Positions 19,207 through 29,489 of a stretch of 64,000 bases of DNA are shown here, one piece after another; the first letter of the stretch is position 1, and every line of letters starts with the position of its first letter. The notes beneath the pieces are model-generated. The model had not been told where the DNA came from. It searched no databases and worked only from the letters and a program-made list of their open reading frames with translations. The DNA is from Muribaculaceae bacterium (GTDB lineage Bacteria > Bacteroidota > Bacteroidia > Bacteroidales > Muribaculaceae). The stretch lies in the NCBI GenBank assembly GCA_029058745.1, contig JAIDXM010000022.1:1-64000 (forward strand), written 5' to 3'. The translations under genes were made by a program, and so were the position numbers.

Positions 19207-22029
19207 TTATTTAATGAGAACTTTCTTACCCCTTCTGACATACAGTCCTTTCGGAAGCCTGTTTATGTCTTTTCCGCAATAAATCCCTGTAAGAGTGAAG
19301 ATGCCGGCATCTGAATCCTGTCCGCACGTGTCGGGAGCAATCCCCTCCACTTCCGAGAATGGAGAATCCTCGTCATTGACAGCAGCCTGAAGTTCCTCTA
19401 CCGAACGGAATGTTGCCACCCAATAAATTCCGGCCTGAGACATTGCCGGGCCAGCAAAGCGAAGTTGGAGAGGAAGAGGAGTGACGCCATCTTCTGAAAC
19501 GGTAAGCTTGGTAACTCCCTTGCTGTTCTGAAAAGAGCCCTTCGTAAAATCATAATAATATACATCATCGCCGATTTTGCCGTCAAACGTATCATAACCG
19601 TTGTTCCATGAATTGCTTCCGGAATACAAAGCCATGGTCATACCTTCCGCCCTTTCCATACGGAATGCGAGAATAGGGAAATTGCCGGCATGGAAAGGAT
19701 ATGACCAACCACGTCCCAAACGTGCCGCCCCGGCCGAAGTACAAGTGATGTCATACCGTTCTCCGGAATATACACCTGTACCATTATTTCCGGGAATCGA
19801 CCACTCCGATTCCTCCTCGCTTCTGAACCAGTCGGAAAGTGCTCCCCACTCAAACATGACAGGATCACTCAATCGAGTCTCATTGCCTGTGGTATATCTC
19901 AGTCTATAAACATAGCCCGACACTGAGTCTGACAAGGTATCATCCACATAATACCCGAATGTATTGCCTGCTGACACAACCTCTGCCGTGGACTCGTCGC
20001 CAATGATATTCCTCACCACATCCACGTCAGAGACAAGCATTCCCGAGAATTTCCAATCCATGTGAAACTGTCGGCTTCTCGCATCAAGCACGCCGTTAAA
20101 TTCCACAGACTCCTCTTCCTCCGGATTATATTCCACGCGTATCTCTGCTATATGCAGCCCTTCGCAAGACCCTTTCGCCGACAAACGGAGCACTGATGCC
20201 CCAGCCGGAAACAGCAATCCGCCAATCTTATGTTCAGTATAAGTCTGAGAAACCGGGAGTTCTGCATATATCGCTTCTGACCCGGAAACAGCCACTCCAA
20301 GTGACGACAGACCGGATGAACGGTATGTAACATACACGTCATAATTATCTGACACAGGACATGACAACGTATAATTCATCCATTCGCCGTCAACCATGTC
20401 CGCAATCACCCACTTATCCTCGTCAGATATGATGGAGACACCTCCGTCAGGACGATAATCAGATGTCGGGGAAGGCGTGATTTTATGGTAAGTATGTCCT
20501 TCTCCATTCTCGCTTATATTGTAATAGTCATAATCTGCGGCAGATATTACACCCGGCATTACATGGATACCTGATATTCTTTCTCCATTGACAAACCTAA
20601 CCGGATCGCCCGCCATCCATGTGTGCAAAGTCTTGGTGAGGGTTCCCCATCCGTTCCACTCATAAAACCAGCTCGGAGCGGTGCCGGAGGTCTCAAAGCC
20701 ATATTTGTCCAACACATAGTCATGCGCGCGACGCAACCATGTTGTATTGCCGTCGCTCTCTCCGGCTCGCACTACATAATGCGCGTATGCCGATTCTCTC
20801 GACCCCACGTTGCTAATGCCGCCACGTCCGTCCGGACTCGGTTTCACCGACTCCCAACGTCCGCTGCGGGTACGTGTCTGGAGATACATGCCATTGTCGA
20901 GAGTCACTGCATCCCAGTCAGTGGTGTAGCCTGACGGCTCCCAAGGTTCCGGTTGGTCGGGATACTGCTTGAAGAACGAAAGGTTGTAACGGAGATTGAA
21001 CTCTATCCCCTTCAGCAGACGATTGTCAAGCAAGGAATAGAACCGGTCGCCTTGGTTCCAGGCAATCTCTGCAAACTCTATATATTTGTGCATCCCGGCA
21101 AGCACATGCCCCTGGTCGCGGGAAGACTCCTGACACTGGCCGTTGGGATAGAAATAGTATTGCAACAGCTCATCATAGCCGTAATCCTCAATATCATTCT
21201 TACGTCCGTTCAGGTTGTAAGTCTTCATATATTCGTTTGAAGATGTCGGCTTCGCGCTCGTCACCGGAGGCCCTGACACATAGGGGAGGTCATCCTCTCT
21301 GTGCGGAAGTCCTGACACATAACGCAATGCTCGGTCGTACATTATCTCGTTGTCGAGATATACCCCCATCGAGAGCATCGCAAGCATGCCGAACATACCT
21401 TGGTTGCCATGACGGCCTGCATCGCCGTTGAAGATGTTCCAATAGAATGTTATGCCGTTGGCTGAATCGTCAGTCCAGTTTACATATTTCGCACACACGT
21501 CTTCTGTATTGGAATAATATGGATATGTGAGCATATCCTTAAATTTCTGTTGCTCATCGGCATCCCATCCATCATAATCACGCATCAACTCAGCCGCCTC
21601 TATCAGGAGGTTGATTTTGCCGTTGTCGAGAGGGCCTGTGCCTCGTGCTGACGTGTTGGTGTAATGATTGTTGGCATTCAGATACTCCACTGCCTTGTCT
21701 GCGTAGCGGCGGTCGCCCGTCAGCTTCCAGAGCAACGCAAGGTCATGGGCGCAACGCCCATCTATTCCGATGGTGCCGTTAAACTGCCCCTCCCGTATTT
21801 GTGTACCCCGGTCAACCACATTTCTTGACAATGAGGCATGTTCTGAATTCTTAAGATTTAGAAAGGTGGTATAATACGGTTCCACCTTAGCCTCCACCAT
21901 CGCTTTCATACGGTCGAGTTGTCCCTGCGTGTAAGACAAGCCGGGATGCACGAACTTACGCTCCGCACTCGCACTGAACGTCACGAGCAACATAAGCAGT
22001 GGCAAAATAATCGATGTCTTGTGTGTCAT
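19207..22029 (-). CDS. Alginate-lyase-family (alpha/alpha toroid) protein with CBM-like modules and a C-terminal sorting-like tail
   Basis: HPGLSYTQGQLDRMKAMVEAKVEPYYTTF; CAHDLALLWKLTGDRRYADKAVEYLNA; start revised to the Met before the signal peptide MTHKTSIILPLLMLL. Confidence 0.7.
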   Translation of the reverse strand: MTHKTSIILPLLMLLVTFSASAERKFVHPGLSYTQGQLDRMKAMVEAKVEPYYTTFLNLKNSEHASLSRNVVDRGTQIREGQFNGTIGIDGRCAHDLALLWKLTGDRRYADKAVEYLNANNHYTNTSARGTGPLDNGKINLLIEAAELMRDYDGWDADEQQKFKDMLTYPYYSNTEDVCAKYVNWTDDSANGITFYWNIFNGDAGRHGNQGMFGMLAMLSMGVYLDNEIMYDRALRYVSGLPHREDDLPYVSGPPVTSAKPTSSNEYMKTYNLNGRKNDIEDYGYDELLQYYFYPNGQCQESSRDQGHVLAGMHKYIEFAEIAWNQGDRFYSLLDNRLLKGIEFNLRYNLSFFKQYPDQPEPWEPSGYTTDWDAVTLDNGMYLQTRTRSGRWESVKPSPDGRGGISNVGSRESAYAHYVVRAGESDGNTTWLRRAHDYVLDKYGFETSGTAPSWFYEWNGWGTLTKTLHTWMAGDPVRFVNGERISGIHVMPGVISAADYDYYNISENGEGHTYHKITPSPTSDYRPDGGVSIISDEDKWVIADMVDGEWMNYTLSCPVSDNYDVYVTYRSSGLSSLGVAVSGSEAIYAELPVSQTYTEHKIGGLLFPAGASVLRLSAKGSCEGLHIAEIRVEYNPEEEESVEFNGVLDARSRQFHMDWKFSGMLVSDVDVVRNIIGDESTAEVVSAGNTFGYYVDDTLSDSVSGYVYRLRYTTGNETRLSDPVMFEWGALSDWFRSEEESEWSIPGNNGTGVYSGERYDITCTSAGAARLGRGWSYPFHAGNFPILAFRMERAEGMTMALYSGSNSWNNGYDTFDGKIGDDVYYYDFTKGSFQNSKGVTKLTVSEDGVTPLPLQLRFAGPAMSQAGIYWVATFRSVEELQAAVNDEDSPFSEVEGIAPDTCGQDSDAGIFTLTGIYCGKDINRLPKGLYVRRGKKVLIK

Positions 22030-22098
22030 ATTAGTTCGTTTTCTGATATATTCGTCCATAATCCCCCGATTACTTAGATTCCTTACATAAAAAAGATA

Positions 22099-22132
22099 AC
22101 GGAAGGCAAGAATTATATTCCACGCCTTCCGT
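22099..22132 (-). terminator. Hairpin with minus-strand T-tract
   Basis: ACGGAAGGC...GCCTTCCGT, followed on the minus strand by ATCTTTTTT. Confidence 0.75.
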
Positions 22133-22165
22133 CATCTGTTGTTATGGATTCGCTTTGGGCGAAAA

Positions 22166-23206
22166 TCAACGAACGATAGCCTTCACTGTCGAAACAGCAC
22201 CGTTCTTCTCTGCCATTATAACATAGATGCCATTTTCAAGCTCTACACTGTCAACGCCTGTAGCAACGAGTTTTCCATCAATTCCATAAGCCTTGATGGT
22301 GTCAGCCCCAGGAGCGACTGCAGTGCGGCCGTTCTTAAGATAAATCTTCACACTCTCCTCAGCGCTGATGCCGGCAACAGAAGATTCAACATCATCGTCG
22401 TCGCGCACTTCCTGGCCTCCCTCTCCGTTGGCATAGTCCTCGCAGACCATGAGAGCGTCGCTTGAATCAGCTACCGTACCTGTATAGTGGATAGTGAATG
22501 TGGGCTGGTCGCTTGTAACAGTCGCGTTCTTGGCAATGCAGACAAAACCCATCCAGGAACGCTGCTGAACACCACCCTCTCCGTTTGCATCCGGCTCTAC
22601 AACTGTCTCGAACGCGTTTAGATTGGGCATATATACGTCACCGGCACTGAAAAGAAGACCTTCTGTCTTATCATCGTCGGTAGCGCGAACCTTGTTGAGG
22701 TCGATTACGATGACATCCTCTGTATATACATCTTCGGTGCCGTTGTTGATGCGAGAGCCGAGGAGCTGGTATAGATCCGCGCCATACTCGTCAACCACCT
22801 TCAGCTTGTCGCCACGGAATGACGGGTACGTTTCATGGAATGAGTCGGTATTGCCACCCCACTTAACAGAACCGTCTTCATTAAGACCCTCTGAGCATTT
22901 GCGCTGGAGCATATACTCAAACTTGAAGTCATTGAGATTCCATGCACACCCTTCGGTAGTGATCTGCACTACCAGATACGGCTCTTCCTCCTTGAGGTTG
23001 GCGGTTGCCGCATAACGGATGTCTGCACGCCACTGGCCATCACCCTTTCCGAGTTTGTTCACAGCGCATTTGCCGTCCTCGCTTACCGGAAGAATGGTCT
23101 TGCCATTGTCGGTTGCCCATGAATTTGCAGGGTTCCAACGTACCTGCGCACTTGCTGTGCCTGCGAAGGCGATTGCCGCGATAGCGGCCAAAGTAAATTT
23201 GTTCAT
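22166..23206 (-). CDS. Secreted hypothetical protein in SusC/D operon; putative surface glycan-binding protein
   Basis: Signal peptide MNKFTLAAIAAIAFAGTASAQ; downstream of susD; C-terminal YGIDGKLVATGVDSVELENGIYVIMAEKNGAVSTVKAIVR resembles Bacteroidota C-terminal sorting-like tails. Confidence 0.5.
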   Translation of the reverse strand: MNKFTLAAIAAIAFAGTASAQVRWNPANSWATDNGKTILPVSEDGKCAVNKLGKGDGQWRADIRYAATANLKEEEPYLVVQITTEGCAWNLNDFKFEYMLQRKCSEGLNEDGSVKWGGNTDSFHETYPSFRGDKLKVVDEYGADLYQLLGSRINNGTEDVYTEDVIVIDLNKVRATDDDKTEGLLFSAGDVYMPNLNAFETVVEPDANGEGGVQQRSWMGFVCIAKNATVTSDQPTFTIHYTGTVADSSDALMVCEDYANGEGGQEVRDDDDVESSVAGISAEESVKIYLKNGRTAVAPGADTIKAYGIDGKLVATGVDSVELENGIYVIMAEKNGAVSTVKAIVR

Positions 23207-23260
23207 AATAGATTGGGTTAATTGTGATTTATGATGATGGATTCACATGAATCAAAAAGG

Positions 23261-23299
23261 AAAGAGGCGGGAGTCGGGAAATCCTTGTCCCGCCTCTTT
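23261..23299 (-). terminator. Terminator hairpin after susD
   Basis: AAAGAGGCGGGA...TCCCGCCTCTTT; minus-strand T-run follows. Confidence 0.75.
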
Positions 23300-23361
23300 T
23301 TAATCTATATTCGTATCAGGAGGGAAGATTACTCTGTCTCCCCCCCTTTTTTTGATTTTTT

Positions 23362-25305
23362 TTAGTTCCAGAAAGGATTCTGTACAAGATTGGGATTTAG
23401 TATCATCTGGTCGAGCGGCAAAGGCATCATGTAGGTACGGATCTCAAACTTGCGGTTCTCTTTCGGTTCGATGAGATAATGTCCGTCATCGCTGACCGGC
23501 GCACCGTCTGAAAGAGTCTTTGTCGGATCGGCCCCTACGAAGAATGTCTTGCCATCGGGTCCTTTCTTACTTGAAGCCTGGTCATAGGTGGGCATGTTGG
23601 CGGGGTCACAGAACACATAGAGCCACTTGTCCCCCTTTTCAAGTCTTGTCCATCTATAGTTGTTAAGAATATCCCATGTAAGGCTTTTGACCTGTACCGT
23701 ATAACAAGGTGATGCCACAAAGATATCCTTCCGTTCAGCAGTGCTCTTGCCGATATAGAGACCCTCTAAGTCATCCCCGAAAAGCTCGTCTCCCTTAGCC
23801 CATCTACGCACATCATCGACACGATAACCTTCAAGATAAAGCTCGCATGCGCGTTCATCACGTATATCTTGAAGCGTCCAGCTCTGCTTCACTGGCATAT
23901 GGGCTCGCTTGCGCAGGAGATTGATATGCTCGTTTTCGCCCACTGTTATCGCCCCTCCGCCATTCAGCTCACTAAGAATCTCTGCATAGTCAAGATATAC
24001 ACCTCCAAGGCGTATTACAGGAACATCATACGATGCGTCGTTGGCTCCGCAGGTAGTCTCCACACTCCACTTTCCAACTGCAGGAAGGAACGATATGTTG
24101 GAGTTCACAGTCGGCCTACCCACTTCATCGTAACTGTCCCGGTTAGAACTGTAGGCCCATATGTAGTCCATGAAATGCACACCTACTTCGGAAAGACGAG
24201 GATCGGTGTTTGAATCAAACCAATAGTCTGGCTTACTATAATCTGTTGAACGGGGAGAACCGTCTTTTGTGCCGAACGACTCCAACAGATGACGTGATAT
24301 GCCTGAGCTACGGTAGGTGTGTACCCAGTTCTGACCGGCAAGTTTCGTGGTGTTGTCGAAACGGTTGGCGAGGATATACTCGTGGTTGGCGGCTTTCAAT
24401 ATCCCTGCCGGATTCCTTGCCACGGAACTCTCTAAGATGAACATATATTTATATGAAGCCTGTCCGAGAGCCTCGCTATAGAAAAGCTCATAGCTATTGT
24501 CGGAAATCACCTTCTCAAGGGCAGCCTTACCCTTCTCAAGAAGATACTTGCTACGCTCTGCACGCGATGCGGCGGTGGTGGGATTGTTGGCCTCAGGATA
24601 ATTGTCCATCTCGGTGTGATATTTCTGCCATGTGCCTTCGAAAAGGCAGATGTGTCCCAAGAGGGCATTGGCGGCTCCGGCTGTGATACGTCCCTCGTTG
24701 GCAGTACGGCGTATGTCGGCCTCCTTGGGAAGCTTGCCGGAAGCGATAGCCCATTCAAGATCTTCAATCATGAAATCCACGAACTCATCGCGTGTGTTGC
24801 GTGCTTGCATAACTTCCGGAGAAGAGGGGTCGAGCACTCCTTTTACTATCGTACCCGGTCCGAAGTCGCGGAAGAATATCCAGCTCTGATAGGCACGGAA
24901 GAAACGGGCCTGCGCACGATGCCAGTCAAGGTCTGACTGGTCGCCATTATAATATTTTGCGGCGTAATAGTCCAGATAGTTGAAGGAACGCACATACTCA
25001 TAATATTTTGTATATCGTCTGTTGCTCTCTGGCTGGCTCATCTTGGATGCAGATATCGCACCCGACATGCCGGTGCTGAAGTCACAGTCGCCATCACGTG
25101 CCGCAAGACCCTGAATGTCTCCTGAGTCCATAAGCTTCGGGAGCCAAGAATACCAATTGTTGACCTCGGCATCGTAATATGCGATTTTGTCCATGGTGTT
25201 GGACTCGTTGGTAGTGATTTCCGGATAGAAATCAAGCGCGTCGTCGCATCCGGTCAGGGCGATGCTTGCGAGAGCGGCCAATGTCAGGATTTTTATTGTT
25301 TTCAT
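23362..25305 (-). CDS. SusD/RagB-family outer-membrane lipoprotein
   Basis: Lipobox LTGCDD; VIRLGGVYLDYAEILSELNGG; DERACELYLEGYRVDDVRRW; C-terminal NPNLVQNPFWN. Confidence 0.95.
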   Translation of the reverse strand: MKTIKILTLAALASIALTGCDDALDFYPEITTNESNTMDKIAYYDAEVNNWYSWLPKLMDSGDIQGLAARDGDCDFSTGMSGAISASKMSQPESNRRYTKYYEYVRSFNYLDYYAAKYYNGDQSDLDWHRAQARFFRAYQSWIFFRDFGPGTIVKGVLDPSSPEVMQARNTRDEFVDFMIEDLEWAIASGKLPKEADIRRTANEGRITAGAANALLGHICLFEGTWQKYHTEMDNYPEANNPTTAASRAERSKYLLEKGKAALEKVISDNSYELFYSEALGQASYKYMFILESSVARNPAGILKAANHEYILANRFDNTTKLAGQNWVHTYRSSGISRHLLESFGTKDGSPRSTDYSKPDYWFDSNTDPRLSEVGVHFMDYIWAYSSNRDSYDEVGRPTVNSNISFLPAVGKWSVETTCGANDASYDVPVIRLGGVYLDYAEILSELNGGGAITVGENEHINLLRKRAHMPVKQSWTLQDIRDERACELYLEGYRVDDVRRWAKGDELFGDDLEGLYIGKSTAERKDIFVASPCYTVQVKSLTWDILNNYRWTRLEKGDKWLYVFCDPANMPTYDQASSKKGPDGKTFFVGADPTKTLSDGAPVSDDGHYLIEPKENRKFEIRTYMMPLPLDQMILNPNLVQNPFWN

Positions 25306-25323
25306 TCTCTTATTGTCTTGAGG

Positions 25324-28300
25324 TTAGAATGTGAGGTTTAGGCCGACGGTGTAAGAGCGATAGAATGGATAGGCATTCGCACCTGATGTGCCGCCGAGCG
25401 GATTTGTACCCGTATTTTCGGGGTCGGTTTTGTCTTTATTGAATTTGATTGTGAAGAGGTCAGTACCGGTGAAATAGATACGCACTTTCTGAATGCCGAC
25501 CTTTGATGTGAGGTTAGCGGGGAGAGTATAGCCCACTGTAAGGTTCTTAAGTCGGCAATATGCCATGTTCTGAAGCCTGTACCATGCGTCGCTGTAGAGA
25601 TAATTGTAGCCGCATGTCGAACGGTTCCAGCGCGGAGCGGCGTCATAGGGATTGTTGTAGGGTGTACGGTAGTCGCCCGCAGTTGTAGTGACGGTGGTAG
25701 GAACGAGATTCCCGGTCGCATCCACGGTATAATAGTCGATTGTCTGACCAACCATTCGAGGGTCGCTGCCAAGGTCGTATCCCCAGGTCTTGTCATACCA
25801 CTGTCCACCCTGAATCTGATATATGTTACGTCCGGGTGAAGTGAGAGCCGTGACATCGCGAATCAGCTTGTTCTGACCCACACCCTGGAATATGGCGTTG
25901 ATGTCTATGCCTTTCCAATTGGCGCCGAGATTGAACGAGAAGGAATATCTCGGATTGTTAGAGCCAAGGAGCTTAACGTCATCATAGTCGATATTGCCGT
26001 CGCCATCAAGGTCTGCATACATCGCGTCTCCGATTCCGAGCAATGAAGTGTCAACGCCGAGCGATTGGCCGTCGGATGCATCAAGCATAGCCTTATAGGA
26101 AGCGAGTTCCTGTTCGTTTTCGATGAGTTTCACGAATTCAAGGCCAAACATGGAGTTGAGCTCATATCCTTCGCGACGCCTTGTGATGCCGTTTTGAGTA
26201 TAGCCAAGCGTATTGGGCATGGACACGAGTTTGTTGCGGGCATCTGAGAGATTGAACCCTACGTTATATGTCACCTCTCCTATTCTGTCGCGCCAGTCAA
26301 CCTGGAGTTCCCAACCTTTCACAGTGAGCTTGCCGCTGTTGGTGGAAGGAGCTGTAGCACCGAACACACCGGGATAGGTCACGCCCACAAGCATATTGTC
26401 GTTAGTCTTCCAGAAATACTCGAATGTGCCGCTGAGACGTCCGTTGAGCACGGCGAAATCAAAACCGACATTTGTGTTCTTTACCACCTCCCAAGTACGG
26501 TCGAGGGCTATCACATTGCCCTGCCAGAGAGTCTGTAGCGGAGAAGCAGAACCTGTGGGGCCGAAGAGTCCTGCAGATGTGGTGTTAGAGCCATTGACAC
26601 TGGTGTTTATATTACCCACGAAGTCATAGTTGCCGATTCCGTTCTGGTTACCGGTCTCACCGTACGACCCACGGATTTTGAGGTTGGACAGCCATGTTAT
26701 GTCGCGCATGAATTTCTCCTCGCTGATGCGCCATCCGGCAGAGGCACCGAAGAATCCCTTCCATTTCTTACCGCGCACAAACTTTGATGAGCCGTCATAA
26801 CGTCCTATGAGTTCCACAAGGTAACGTCCCTTGTAGTCGTAGTTGATACGCCCGAAATAGGATGCGATTGCAGTAGTGTACTTATCGTCGGAGAACTCAA
26901 CTTTCGATGTCTCGGGATTGTAGGAAGATGAAAGCGACTCCAGGAATCCATCGGCAAGATTGAGAAGCTTTGACTGAGTGGATTCACTGTCATCGCGCTC
27001 ATAGCTGGCTCCGAGCATAACATTTATATTATGCGTGTCATCCGTGCCAAAATCAGTGAGATAGTTGAGATAGCCCTGGTAAATCTGATATTTGGCAGAG
27101 CGGTTGTAGCGAGTGAAACGGTTGTCGGTCGGACGCATCATGGTCTCGATTTTCTCATTGTCCCAGTTATACATGTAGTTCTTGAACTGAGTCTCCTGAC
27201 GTGTCCAGTCTTTGATCGTGTAACCCACGGTTCCCACGAAGTCAAGTCCGGGAAGTATATGGAATGTGGGGCGAAGGTTCACGACAGTCTCGTTGTAGGT
27301 CTCTTTCCATGTTCCTCCGAGTTTGGCTACAGCCACGTCTGAATAGTTGTTCAGCCATCCGAAAGCGTGCTGACCGTCAGAACTGAATATCGGGGAACCC
27401 GGAGGGTTGCCGTTTACTCCGGATGGATTGTTGAGAGGACGGGTATTCTCTCTACGTGCGAATGCTACGGTAGTAGAGAGGTCAAACCAACTCGCTATCT
27501 TAAAGTCATTGTTGGCGCGTGCGTTGTAGCGGCGTGATTTCTCCTCAATGTCGAATTTCAATGGCGTGCCGTCATACATGTATCCGAGACTCACGTTATA
27601 GCGTGCCGCGTCAGAACCTCCGCTTACAGAGAGGGTATGCGACTGTGAGAATGCGTTGCCGAATGTATCACTGTACTGGTCGGAGTCTATGAATCCTATG
27701 TCGGCAATTGCATCCGCGTTGCCGCCAAGAGCGGAATAGCTCTGGACTGTGCCGATAAAATTAGGGTCCATTGTCTTCATTGCGTAAATCGCGGCATAAG
27801 GCATCGCGCCTACGGGAGTGAACGTAGAAAGGGTTCCGCTGGAAATGCCCTCGTTATAAAGCACCTCCTCCACACAACGTGCCCACTGCTGGAGAGTCAT
27901 CCACTGCACCTGCGGGTCAGACACTTTCCAAGTGACATTGCCGCTATATGTGACTACTGGTTTTTTCCCGGAGTGTGAGCCTCGTTTGGTGGTCACAAGC
28001 ACTACGCCGCCGGCCGCACGCGCACCGTAAATAGCCGCCGACGCGTCCTTAAGCACTGACACATTCTCGATGTCATCGGGGTTTAGGTCGGTGATGCTGC
28101 CAGGCACACCGTCAACAATCACAAGAGCACTCGTATTGTTGACTGAAGATTCACCTCGGATTTTGAAATCCCAGCCCTCACGTCCGGGAGCTGACGAGCT
28201 TCTTGTGACAGTCATTCCGGGAATCTGACCCTGCAGGTCAGCAAGAGGGTTGGTGGTGGTGGCCTTGTCGGCAAAAGCCTTCTCTCCTACCTGGGACACA

Positions 28301-28713
28301 GCCCCGGTGAGCGACGCTTTCTTCTGGACACCATATCCGACAACTACCACCTCGTCAAGAAGTGCCGTGTCTTCTGTCATTGTCACTTTCATATCTTTCC
28401 CGGCGGCAATCTCTATGGTCTTGTAGCCGATATAAGAGAATACGAGGGTCTTGCCAGTCACATTCTTCAGGCTGAACGCTCCGTCGATATCTGTGGTGGT
28501 TCCGTTGGAGGTTCCTTTCACCATCACGGTCACCCCTATCAGCGGTTCTCCCTGCTCGTCGGTGACAACTCCGGATGCCGTGACAGTGGCATTCCGGGTC
28601 ACTGCGGCCTCTGCCGCCGGCAATGACATGGACTCGGCATACATACTGCCGCTTCCAAGAATCGCCATGACAGTCATACCTACAGCCTGTCGTTTTGAAA
28701 ATGATAATTTCAT
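25324..28713 (-). CDS. SusC/RagA-family TonB-dependent transporter
   Basis: GVVTDEQGEPLIGVTVMVKGTSNGTTTDIDGAF; plug motif NVSVLKDASAAIYGARAAGGVVLVTTKRG. Confidence 0.97.
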   Translation of the reverse strand: MKLSFSKRQAVGMTVMAILGSGSMYAESMSLPAAEAAVTRNATVTASGVVTDEQGEPLIGVTVMVKGTSNGTTTDIDGAFSLKNVTGKTLVFSYIGYKTIEIAAGKDMKVTMTEDTALLDEVVVVGYGVQKKASLTGAVSQVGEKAFADKATTTNPLADLQGQIPGMTVTRSSSAPGREGWDFKIRGESSVNNTSALVIVDGVPGSITDLNPDDIENVSVLKDASAAIYGARAAGGVVLVTTKRGSHSGKKPVVTYSGNVTWKVSDPQVQWMTLQQWARCVEEVLYNEGISSGTLSTFTPVGAMPYAAIYAMKTMDPNFIGTVQSYSALGGNADAIADIGFIDSDQYSDTFGNAFSQSHTLSVSGGSDAARYNVSLGYMYDGTPLKFDIEEKSRRYNARANNDFKIASWFDLSTTVAFARRENTRPLNNPSGVNGNPPGSPIFSSDGQHAFGWLNNYSDVAVAKLGGTWKETYNETVVNLRPTFHILPGLDFVGTVGYTIKDWTRQETQFKNYMYNWDNEKIETMMRPTDNRFTRYNRSAKYQIYQGYLNYLTDFGTDDTHNINVMLGASYERDDSESTQSKLLNLADGFLESLSSSYNPETSKVEFSDDKYTTAIASYFGRINYDYKGRYLVELIGRYDGSSKFVRGKKWKGFFGASAGWRISEEKFMRDITWLSNLKIRGSYGETGNQNGIGNYDFVGNINTSVNGSNTTSAGLFGPTGSASPLQTLWQGNVIALDRTWEVVKNTNVGFDFAVLNGRLSGTFEYFWKTNDNMLVGVTYPGVFGATAPSTNSGKLTVKGWELQVDWRDRIGEVTYNVGFNLSDARNKLVSMPNTLGYTQNGITRRREGYELNSMFGLEFVKLIENEQELASYKAMLDASDGQSLGVDTSLLGIGDAMYADLDGDGNIDYDDVKLLGSNNPRYSFSFNLGANWKGIDINAIFQGVGQNKLIRDVTALTSPGRNIYQIQGGQWYDKTWGYDLGSDPRMVGQTIDYYTVDATGNLVPTTVTTTAGDYRTPYNNPYDAAPRWNRSTCGYNYLYSDAWYRLQNMAYCRLKNLTVGYTLPANLTSKVGIQKVRIYFTGTDLFTIKFNKDKTDPENTGTNPLGGTSGANAYPFYRSYTVGLNLTF

Positions 28714-28758
28714 AGATGATAAAGTTATGTTGAGTTTTTATAGTTTTTTATAATAGAA

Positions 28759-29262
28759 TCATATGCATAATCTCAAGCTGACCCTCATCTGGCGGGTACC
28801 GGTCAGCAGATGGTTTTCCACGGTGCGGCTCGATAGCCCCAGGCGTGCGGCAATATCCTTTGCACTCATGTCGCCGAAACGACGCATGGCATATATTTTC
28901 CTTCTTTGTGAGGAGAACGTCATCAGGAACTTTTTCTCAAGGCGTGCTACATCACGTGCGACAATTCCGCTTTCGGTATCATTGCTCGATGTCTGTGCGT
29001 ATAATGCGATATAGGCGTCTGCCTCGGTCTTCACATAATGATGCCGCAACCAGTCGATGACGACATTGCGGGCAATTCTGAACACCATGGCCTCACCGGC
29101 TTTCCTGCTAAGAATGACAGTGCGCGACTCCAACAGACGCATAAACACGTCTTGAGCCAGGTCGCGGGCGCTCTCTGTGTCATTTATCCTGTAGGCTATA
29201 TAGCTTACAAGTTTCGGGAGCAGCGTTGTGTAAATCTGTGTGATCTGGATGTCGCTTTGCAT
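28759..29262 (-). CDS. ECF-type RNA polymerase sigma factor
   Basis: ESARDLAQDVFMRLLE; FRIARNVVIDWLRHH; MSAKDIAARLGLSSRTVENHL. Confidence 0.93.
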   Translation of the reverse strand: MQSDIQITQIYTTLLPKLVSYIAYRINDTESARDLAQDVFMRLLESRTVILSRKAGEAMVFRIARNVVIDWLRHHYVKTEADAYIALYAQTSSNDTESGIVARDVARLEKKFLMTFSSQRRKIYAMRRFGDMSAKDIAARLGLSSRTVENHLLTGTRQMRVSLRLCI

Positions 29263-29327
29263 GATGCTATAGATTTTTATGGTTTGCCACTAAAGACTCT
29301 CCCGGCTGTCCGGAAGCCTTACGGATA

Positions 29328-29359
29328 CAAAATTACACCGCAGGCAGGCTTGTGTCAAG
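29328..29359 (-). promoter_or_regulatory. Bacteroidota-type promoter candidate for the ECF gene
   Basis: Minus strand CTTG - 20 nt - TAATTTTG (consensus TTTG/TAnnTTTG). Confidence 0.45.
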
Positions 29360-29489
29360 TGTTGCTGACATTAATATAGCCCACAAAACTTGAAACCAGT
29401 ATCAATCTTTTTAAATAATTATCTTAAAGCGATTTACCAACTAATAAAATGAGTACCAAAAAACTTGAAACTCTTATTTTGGACGCAAA

